A stretch of 64,000 bases of DNA, taken from Heterotrichella gracilis. Its lineage: Eukaryota; Sar; Xanthophyceae; Tribonematales; Xanthonemataceae. The stretch is from positions 1-64,000 of the forward strand of contig JAULBX010019522.1 in NCBI GenBank assembly GCA_032358255.1, written 5' to 3'. Shown one piece after another: positions 9,727-17,473 of this stretch; the stretch's first letter is position 1; each line of letters begins with the position of its first letter. The notes beneath the pieces were generated by a model. The model was given only the letters and a program-made list of their open reading frames with translations. It had not been told where the DNA came from and did not search any database. The translations under genes and the position numbers were made by a program.

Positions 9727-11956
9727 TCAATACGCGCTTCCGGATGCCTCCGACCCCGTCCCGCTGTTGTCGCTCCCATACCCCCCCAGTAGCCCAAGCA
9801 CAGACCCCCCACTCTTCGGCGCGCCACCCTCCGCCGCCCCCTCCGCACCCCCCCCAACACCCCCTGCCCGCTTCACCGCCGCCCCCGCCTCCTCCCCACC
9901 CCCCTCCACCTTGCGCGTCACCTTGAGCACCGGCCTAATCACCGGCCGGGCCGCGCCAGGCTTCGCCTGTGGCTGCGCACCAGGTTTGGCCTGTGGCTGC
10001 GCACCAGGTTTGGCCTGTGGCGGCGCCGACGAGGAGGATGGCGCCGCGGGAGCCGCCCCATTGGCCGCCGAACCACCGCCGTCGGGTCCTTCCTCGTCGG
10101 CATCGGCAATACCCTCGTCGGGGTCTTGGAGGCGGCGCACAAAACGCGCTTGCTGCAAGAACATCTGCTTGAGCGCTTCTTCGTCCTCCATCTCCAGGTC
10201 AAGGTGGTCCTCCTGGGTGCTGCGCTTGAGCGCCTCCAGGGCCTGCTCAGTGGATACCTGCGCGAGGAAAGAAAATCCATATAAGTGAATAAGATTATTA
10301 AAAAAAAAACAAAGGGAACGACATGGTAGGTGGGGCTATTTCTTTTGCATTCTCCTAGTGCGCCATCTCCAGATATAGATGGTCCTCCTGGGTGCCGAGC
10401 TTTAGAACCTCCAGGGCTCCAGCCATCAACACACCCGAAAGCCCCACACACCCTACTCACTCCTGTGGAAACCCCCACGCTTAAAAAACCCCGAAGCAAG
10501 CCCCTAACCTACCTGTTGGTGCCGCGCGTTGAGCAAGCGCACCTCACCCACCACCGCCACCACATCCGTCTCCCGCTTGTTGCCCAGGGTTCTCCATGCC
10601 GATACCCTGAACACCCACCAACCCTACCAGCCCGTGTTCGAACCCAGCCTACAAAAACCCTTGCGCTGAACCCTACCTGTTGGTGCCGTGCGTTGAGCGA
10701 GCGCATCTCATCCAGCGCCGCCATCACATCCATCTCGCGCTTGCTGTCAAGGGTTCGCTAAAAAATGCTGAAACCCTAGATTTCACCTCTTAACCCTAAC
10801 TGAATCTATATGACCCCTGCTCCTCAACAATCATAACTAAAATCCTTCTCGCACTTGTTGATGCCGAGCGTTGAGCGACCGCATCTCATCCAGCGCCGCC
10901 ATCACATCCATCTCGCGCTTGCTGTCCAGGGTTCTGTTCTCCAGTGCCTTCATGGCGTTGCCCTTTTCCTCCTCCTCGCGCTGCTTGGCATACGCATCCT
11001 TGGCCTTTTCCGTTTCCCGCCAGGGCTCGTAGTTCCTGGTGGCCCCCCCCTCAAGGCTGTAGTCGGTGTGCTCAGGATCGGTCTTCATCATGATTTCGGC
11101 GGAGCACGCGGAGCACCGCCAGTAGAAGCGGAAGATCTGGATGCAGAGAGAAGGACTTGGGTCAGTTGATTCCATGCACTCCAGCAGATTAGCAGCTAGC
11201 GTCGCACTGCTTAAAAGTTTGATATCGCAACTTAGGACTAGGGTAAAGGGTATGTGAATTAAGGATCCATTTTTATGGATCCTGATTACATAATAATTCA
11301 GCGAAGCACGCGGAGTATCGCCAGTAGAAGCGGAAGATCGAGTGCAGGGAATGGCAAGTCGGGGTTGGTAACATGCATTCCAGCAGCACAGCAATGATAC
11401 ATTTGAGACTTGCTGCCTACACCAACTGGATGCCCACCCCACCCCGCCCCAGCCATACCTGTATGCCCAGGTAGCTCTCCCCCGGCGCGTCCTCCTTCTT
11501 CATGTTGAACTTGGTCCCCTTGTACATGTAGGTGCCGCAGGTGTTGCAGCGCACACTCATGGGAAGCATCATGCGCACCTGCAGGAAAACCATAATAGTT
11601 AAAAATGTGGTCTTTGTTAAAAAAACCTGCTCAGTAATGTAAAGCATCTAAGATAAATATACATAATGAAAAAGCGTTGCACATGTAGGTGCCGCAGGTG
11701 TTGCATGCTCACAGGGAATGTTCGCTGGAAAAATAAACATGCATGCACAAATGCACAAATAAGTGAACGCTGCAATTATTAACTGTAAGGATTAATCAGG
11801 CACGCCGGGTGCAGTGATGCCACTGGGTGGTCCGGCATGCTAAAGACCATCTATCATTACCTTCATGGCATTGTCGGTTTGCCGCTTGCCCCTGGGGAGC
11901 TTGGCGGGGTCGAAGTCTGGCGGGTAGTACTTGTTGAGCACCTTGCGCTCTCCCAT
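9727..11956 (-). CDS. YJU2: Splicing factor YJU2 (CCDC94/CWC16 family)
   Basis: Four exons, 11861-11956, 11459-11578, 10855-11136 and 9727-10257, all phase 0, give 342 residues. Known: YJU2 joins the spliceosome around the first catalytic step and helps dock the branch site; it acts in the nucleus. Seen: the family N terminus [20 protein letters not shown] at residues 1-20, [20 protein letters not shown] with the first zinc CxxC pair, and [14 protein letters not shown] with the second Cxx[11 protein letters not shown] follows, then a charged helix to about residue 166. The last exon ends in Ala/Pro/Gly-rich sequence with three copies of QPQAKPGA-like units, an unusual tail for the family. The start is fixed by the conserved MGERK. 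The end of exon 3 has two further copies downstream, one able to act as a cassette exon (10677-10757). Confidence 0.96.
10359..10415. repeat. Decayed copy of YJU2 exon 4 start
   Basis: Resembles 10189-10245, sharing CCATCTCCAG, GGTCCTCCTGGGTGC and CCTCCAGGGC, with frame-breaking changes. It lies in the intron upstream of exon 4 in gene sense. Confidence 0.8.
10511..10592 (-). repeat. Most decayed copy of YJU2 exon 3 end
   Basis: Third copy of the coding end of exon 3, with a donor-like site (CAACAG then GTAGGTTAGG). The frame reads on but several residues differ from LNARHQQ-type coiled coil. Confidence 0.8.
10677..10757 (-). CDS. Possible in-frame cassette exon of YJU2 (duplicated exon 3 end)
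   Basis: This 81-base segment repeats 10855-10935 and encodes the same 26 residues, [20 protein letters not shown] then NARHQQ. It has its own acceptor (TTTTTTAG) and a donor (GTAGGG). It starts and ends in phase 0, so inclusion would add 27 codons without shifting the frame. Whether it is ever spliced in cannot be told from DNA; it may be a recent non-functional duplication. Confidence 0.45.
11290..11345. repeat. Copy of YJU2 exon 3 start
   Basis: Repeats 11096-11148 (AGCACGCGGAG and GCCAGTAGAAGCGGAAGATC) with scattered changes. A second, shorter copy of exon 2 sequence (ATGTAGGTGCCGCAGGTGTT) is at about 11682-11705. Confidence 0.85.
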
Positions 11957-13880
11957 GGTGGCGGATGGGGGGGGTCAAGGTGAGGGGTGGGAAGGGGTGT
12001 TGAGTGGACGCGTGTGGTGGCTGGGCTGAAGGGAATGGGTGGCTGCTGCTGCTGGCTGCTGTGTACTGGGACTGTGTGTAAAGGAGTGAAAGACTGCTGG
12101 CCGGGTGCACCTGGTGGGGTGGATGCCTTCTGCCAAGGCTACGAGTTCACCACAGCTTGGTTGCTGCTCCTATTGCTGACTGGAGAGCTTGGTTGCTGCT
12201 GCTATTGCTGACTGGAGTGTTTAAAATCTGCACCTGACAGAATGAAAGACGTTGGTAGAACGTTGTGGTACCAGGTAGGCACTGGCAGGTGTGTGACGCC
12301 CGATGCAGCCCCCTGTTGAATGTGTGATTATGCGAGAACCAAAGAAAAGAAGCACGTGGGCTGGGTGCTAGCAGCTGGGTGTGGTGGTCACTTATGCATG
12401 CATTGTGTCCATGGCATATGCATGGATATGACTCAGCACACCAACCGCGCTAGCTGCTGTGCGGTGCGTGGTGAGAAGCCACCCTCTACAGTTTTCGGAT
12501 GGATAAGGCAGTAGTGCAAGGGCTAACTTTCAGAGCTGACAGACGATGGTGAAGCCGCAGAAACTGGCGATGGCAAAACTTACCCTGCTGCCGTCCTCAA
12601 CGGGAACCAGTGCCTGGATGAATAGGGAGCACAACACTGCAATCTCAGAGCAACAAAGCCAGCATTCTGCGCTGACGCAGCCACTTTAACTCCATTCCGT
12701 TTTCTGACGTTGTTCTTGTGTCCCTCGCACCCATAACTTTTGCCTGGTCAGGGTTTCCTCCCTTGCATACAAGAACCCTCAACACCCTCCAGAATGGCAT
12801 CTTTGCGCTTGGGGCAATGACGCAGTTAATGAGGTAAAACCGAGACGCGTCTATTGCTGGTTGAAAACTATTTCCAATCCCCCGCTCTGTGGCTTCGGCC
12901 CTCAGCGAATTTCTGAACGGAGGGCCCCTCGGGTGTACCCCTCCTACATTAACCACACAGTCACAAACCTCAAGTAAACATAGAAAACATCAAACCACAG
13001 ATCCGTTCCCAAAAACCGCACGCTGAACCACCCACAATCACGGAGGTTGCAACCTCTGGGTGCAAGCAACAAGAACCCACGGGGCGCATGAATGGTAACC
13101 ATGTGTGTGGGCAAAGTGGGTACATCCACCGTTAACTTCAATGTGCGGGTACTTATCAGCAACTCTGTGGGCATTACTTAGTGCACCCTGTGTCAATAAC
13201 CCCTGCATCGAATTGACAATGAGTGGCATTCCCACACGGCTGGCAGTGCTGTGCATGACCAAGTGCACTGACTTCCTGATGATACTACCCGACCTGGATA
13301 GATGGCGTTGGGGGCGCACATTGCAAAGCCGTTTTTGGGCATCTGCATGTATGTGGCGTGGCATTTGACTGCACGCACGGTCATCGACTCAATGCCATGC
13401 AGATGTGCCACCAGCGGTACTTACTGTGTGTGCTATCACAGTCAGGGGCCTGTTGGTCTGGCTGCACTACCCTAAAGGGTTGCTGCCAGGTGTGGGGCCC
13501 CACAGTTGATGCACCAGGATGGCCTATAGCGTGGGCAATGCTGGGAATGTATCCAAAAAATTTTACAATCAGAGCAGGGTTGTCGAGCCAAAGCCACTTT
13601 TCGCCAGTAGTGGCTCAGGTGTAGCTGCAAAGGGTAACAAAAAAGGGCACTGTTGCATGATGCACCACTGGTGATACACGCCATACGTGGCTGAGGTGTT
13701 CAGGTGTTGCTAAAATAGATAATCACAGGCAAGCAGGAGTGAATATACTTCCAGGAGCTGTGCCTGTGGCTGGTTGGCAGGACATGATGGCTGACTGTGC
13801 GCCTACAGTATTGCCAAAGCTGTGGTTCATCAAGCACAAAGCTTGGGTCCACTGCCCAGCCCATTCCATCCCAGCCCAGG
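11957..13880. other. Interval upstream of YJU2 and downstream of TMEM258
   Basis: The YJU2 promoter should lie near 12000-12300. A 30-base tandem duplication (GCTTGGTTGCTGCT) is at 12157-12215. Short hydrophobic reading frames occur on both strands between 12540 and 13640. None joins into a convincing exon chain, so no gene is called. Confidence 0.4.
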
Positions 13881-13946
13881 AAGCAGCAGTGGCTATATGT
13901 AGACCACAATCCACAGCAACAGAAACAGCGTTCCGCTCCCACAGCA
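13881..13946 (-). repeat. Copy of the TMEM258 last codons
   Basis: Repeats the end of exon 2 (13951-14015), encoding GTLFLLLW-VYI and a stop. Two codons differ at most. It lies directly downstream, in the 3' flank. Confidence 0.85.
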
Positions 13947-13950
13947 GTGG

Positions 13951-14537
13951 CTATATGTAGACCCCCGTCCACAGCAGCAGGAACAGCGTCCCACTCCCCA
14001 GCAGCACCGAGGACACCCCCCCCAAAACCAGCTCCTGTTTGAAGTCTCGGCTGAACCTGCTCTTGGTGACCTCATACCTGCACACCACCAGCCAGTGTCA
14101 TACACAAAAGCCTGTGTACAAGCAACAGGGAGTGTGCACCCGTCCTGTAGGCAATCAGGGCCATTCAATTAGGCCGGGTCATTGCTGCCTTCCCCAGTCC
14201 TGATGGCCCAATCAGGATCCTGATGCCCCAACCCTGATGCCCCAATCTGGCACGCAAGTAGATGTAGAGCACGAGCGTGTACCAGGATCAGACACACTAG
14301 GTGGATGCAAGGCAAGAGTATGTACCCAGTCCTGGCATCAGCCAGCACCAAGGACATGGGCGTGCTGTGAGTGGGATTAACAACACCCATGATGCAGGCG
14401 TTGCAGCTATTTTTTGAAGGGTGAGGCACTTACACAAAGAACGCCGCTGTGCTGCATAGCCCCAGTAATAGGAGCACCACTGCAAGAGTGGGATACAGGG
14501 CTTCTGGGACAGGTGGGGTGAGTGGTGACTCTACCAT
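13951..14537 (-). CDS. TMEM258: TMEM258/OST5, oligosaccharyltransferase subunit
   Basis: Two exons, 14434-14537 and 13951-14077, join in phase 2 to give 76 residues; the human protein has 79. Known: TMEM258 (yeast Ost5) is a small subunit of the ER oligosaccharyltransferase that N-glycosylates proteins. Seen: a short lumenal head (MVESPLTPPVPEALYP) and a first membrane segment, LAVVLLLLGLCSTAAFFV. The conserved loop YEVTKSRFSRDFKQEL follows, then a second segment ending LFLLLWTGVYI just before the stop. The family pattern is PHLTVVLL, FFVYEVTS, RDIYKELL and LFLLLWVGIYV. The start is the only Met and lies at the expected place. The gene is divergent from the TMEM161-like gene. Confidence 0.93.
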
Positions 14538-15151
14538 GGCTTCACACTGCAGCTTTCTCTTCAGCACACTACCAGTACACTACCAGTCAAAGTTTGCCCA
14601 GCAAGATCTGTAAGCTGTTAGGCTGTGGGATGGATGACACGACCCACAAAGCAGCAGGAGAAGTGGAACACTTGCGAGAAAGGCATATGCATGCACTTCG
14701 CAATGGAGTCTCGAGACGACGAGCGTAGCTGAACTGCACTGGCGAAAGGTAATTCCTGGGTATTGACCGGACAAGCTGCTTCCTCTCTTTCTATTGCCCT
14801 AACCGTTCTCATGCAGGTCCATTTTCCTTCCCGTATTTTATTGGTTGAGAGTGCACCCCCCATGTTTGCATGCATTGTGCATGCATCAACAAACTTTGAG
14901 CTTCTTTGACACCACAAAGTGGAGACTTTCAACAACACACTTGCTGGCAAGTGCGCCTTCTCGTTGCATTGGTTGGCGTGGTGATGTTGAACCGTCCAGT
15001 ACACTGTTGACAGCCTTTCAAATGCCCGGTTTGTGGGCGATGTTGAAATGTGCTAAGCATCCCATATAGCAGGATCTTTGTACCTCTACTTTCTTGGTCC
15101 ATGTGTTTTGTATAGCCCTGGTGGAGGCCCGAGCAGTGGAGGCCTGCCACT
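14538..15151. promoter_or_regulatory. Shared divergent promoter interval of TMEM258 and TMEM161-like genes
   Basis: The two start codons are 615 bases apart on opposite strands, so both promoters must lie here. I see no clear TATA box. ATGCATGCA-rich stretches are near 14690 and 14870. Confidence 0.55.
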
Positions 15152-16525
15152 ATGGTCGACCTCAGGCCAACCGACCTGTTGACCACCGTGGTTGCCATCT
15201 TCCTTGCCTCCATCATCACCAAGCTATGCAGCCTCACCACGCTGCTGTTCCACGGCCTCACCATGTACCAAGTGCCCCACGTGGATAACACCGACCCGCG
15301 CGACCCCAAGCAAACGCACAAGGCATCCAAGGCCGAAAAGAAGGCAGCCAAGAAGGACATCTACCTGGGAGGCGCAGAGAACCTTGCTGTGGGAGCCCTG
15401 CCCCGCACCTTCCCTTCCTCCACCGACTCCTTCGAGCTCCTGGACTCCCTCCTCTTCTTCGTCCTCATGGCCGCCCTCAACATCCTGTTCACCTGTGGGT
15501 ACAGCAGGCCCTTCGCCCTCCTCCCCAACCTGGCAGCCGTCCCCTTCCTCTCTTCGCTGGCACTGCTGGCCTACACCATCGCGGTGCTGATGCACGTGGG
15601 CATCTTTGTGAGATATGCGCAAGGGGAGACCAGGGTGTGGGCCGCGTTCTGGGCGTTTGTGGCGCTCATCGCCTCGTCAGCCACCCTCACCATCACGCCG
15701 CGCTGGCTAGCAGACTTTGAGTTTGGGGCGGCTGCCAGCGACACCACCACCGCCTTGACAGCAGTTTTTGCCAAGCACTTTGGCTCGATGCCCACAGCTC
15801 TCGATATTTGGATATACCCAGCATACCTCCAGGCGCTGCTGATCATCCTGTGCACGCTGGTCACCACAGCCCTAGCCCAGCCAGCATACCGGGCAGCGGT
15901 GTGCCTCGACCTGGCCGCCCACCCCCCCTCCTTTTCCAAAGCCTACATCGCCTCATGGTCCTCTTCAGTTTGGACAGCCCTGCTCAAGTTCAGCACCGCA
16001 CCGCTGGTGGGCTATGTGCTTCTGTGGATCACACCCTTGTCTGTGGAGATGTGGGGCCTGAGCACCCAACAAGTGAAGCTGGCGCGCAGCCTGTGCCTGC
16101 TGGCGTTTGCCTTCATCCAGGGTGTGGGCAGCCGGACGCTGGTGCAGGCCTACCTCCACACTGGGCTCATCTCGTGGTACAACCTCAAGCACGCAAAGCT
16201 AAACCACGACACCCTAGACAAGGCACGGGAGTATGGCAAGCGCATCCAGCAGAAGGTGCTGGTGGTAAATTATTTCATGAGCAAGACGGCGCTGCAAATG
16301 GTGGCGCCCGCGTGCATAGCGCTCATCACGGGCGTCATGCTGTTGATGAGCGTGCTGGGTGCACCAGTGGACAGCGGGGGCTTTGGGTTAATCCCCAGGC
16401 AAGCGATCCCTCCTTCTCTTGTTGACTCACTCGTTGGTGTTCTCGCTTTCTGGTTTGCGCTTTCCTGGTCGTTTTTCACGCTGGCCTGCACTGTCCTGAT
16501 CCGGGCGGGCATCCTTTCTGTTTGA
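15152..16525 (+). CDS. TMEM161-family multi-pass membrane protein, intronless
   Basis: One open frame of 457 residues. Known: TMEM161A/B are poorly understood multi-pass proteins conserved from plants to animals. Seen: an N-terminal membrane segment (residues about 11-33), then a basic linker with KASKAEKKAAKKD. There are about seven more hydrophobic spans, at roughly 95-115, 122-150, 163-182, 225-245, 283-302, 388-408 and 430-455. The middle motif SRTLVQAYLHTGLISWYNLK matches the family's LRLAMMRSHLQAYL region, and LQMVAPACIAL matches LQYVAPLVML. Start MVDLRPTDLL is the first Met of the frame. The lack of introns is striking beside neighbours with 2 to 19 exons, and suggests a retrocopy or simple intron loss. 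A TGTAA lies about 110 bases past the stop. The family call rests on resemblance recalled by eye. Confidence 0.78.
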   Translation: MVDLRPTDLLTTVVAIFLASIITKLCSLTTLLFHGLTMYQVPHVDNTDPRDPKQTHKASKAEKKAAKKDIYLGGAENLAVGALPRTFPSSTDSFELLDSLLFFVLMAALNILFTCGYSRPFALLPNLAAVPFLSSLALLAYTIAVLMHVGIFVRYAQGETRVWAAFWAFVALIASSATLTITPRWLADFEFGAAASDTTTALTAVFAKHFGSMPTALDIWIYPAYLQALLIILCTLVTTALAQPAYRAAVCLDLAAHPPSFSKAYIASWSSSVWTALLKFSTAPLVGYVLLWITPLSVEMWGLSTQQVKLARSLCLLAFAFIQGVGSRTLVQAYLHTGLISWYNLKHAKLNHDTLDKAREYGKRIQQKVLVVNYFMSKTALQMVAPACIALITGVMLLMSVLGAPVDSGGFGLIPRQAIPPSLVDSLVGVLAFWFALSWSFFTLACTVLIRAGILSV

Positions 16526-17441
16526 GTTGCAAGTTGAACTTAATGACATTGAAACAATTCTGGGCACAGCCCCAAGTTTGCCACATTCCTTTAGTCAGCC
16601 CACATTTCAGTGTACAGTGCGGTGCCTTGACCTATGTAATCGCAAACTGTGACACCATGAGGTAGTGCCTCGCACTTGTTCATCCCGCCTTGCAGTGCCA
16701 AGCCGACCACAGTGGACAGATTTAGCTGCAAAGAAGGCCCATACAGAGCAATGTGCGCTCTTCGACTTGTCACCCATGCTTCACCTCTTAGCCGTGAGCC
16801 TTGCCACATGGGTGGTTGCTGATAGCCAAAGTTTGACCTGCACCAACCCTAAACAAGGGCTTTGACCTGAACTAGTAACTCAGCATGGGCAGCACAGGCT
16901 CGTGCAGCATTACATATCGGCTCAAGAAAGTTTTTTTGACGCCATTCCGTTTGCCGCGGCTAGTTGGCAGTGCTGCACATCGTCTTTACCCGCAAGTTGT
17001 CAGCACTGATAGGTTTCCTTTTTTTTGCATGCACGACCACATCAAGGTCCACGACAAGGTGTCTGCTGGCATAACGAAAAGCGACACCGTTTGTTCTGGT
17101 GAGTTGCAAAAGGTGGTATATATGTGGAATAAACGCACGGATGGGCTTGGGTGCACAGTCAAACCCAGCGACCCTCCATATGCATGCATGTCTTGACCCC
17201 AGCGATATCGCCTGCTGTCGTATTTGGTAGCTGTGTTACTTGACGCACCGCAGCTGGCTGTGTCACGATAAACACTTACTTATGTGCTGTAACAGCTGCC
17301 TGCTTCACTCAGCTTTCACTGGGCTGACCTGTGTCCACAGGTATTGGACAGCCTGCACTTTTGTGGGGCACACTCACCTGACAAGGGGCCTCTCAGTCAA
17401 ATCCACCAGCTGGGTATTGGAACATCGGTTCCAAGCCAACT
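16526..17441. other. Interval between TMEM161-like and SNF2 genes
   Basis: Holds a TGTAA at 16635-16639, likely the TMEM161-like poly(A) signal, and the SNF2 promoter. No other coding sequence was recognised. Confidence 0.4.
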
Positions 17442-17465
17442 GGGTTTAGGGTTTAGGGTTTAGGG
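17442..17465 (+). promoter_or_regulatory. Telo-box-like TTTAGGG triplet just before the SNF2 start codon
   Basis: Three and a half perfect TTTAGGG units end 8 bases before ATG 17474. In plants, telo-boxes near transcription starts are bound by telobox factors. Here it may equally be another intron-type telomere tract placed upstream of the gene. Confidence 0.5.
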
Positions 17466-17473
17466 CCCAAGCC

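Noticed and set aside
12534-12660. Hydrophobic minus-strand peptide ending VSFAIASFCGFTIVCQL before a stop
   Set aside because: No chain of exons leads to it and no family was recognised, so it is left as unannotated interval.
14169-14429. Extra exon of TMEM258 at 14326-14364 that fits in phase
   Set aside because: TMEM258 proteins go directly from FFV to YEVT, which the 14434/14077 junction gives. Inclusion would insert 13 foreign residues between membrane segments.
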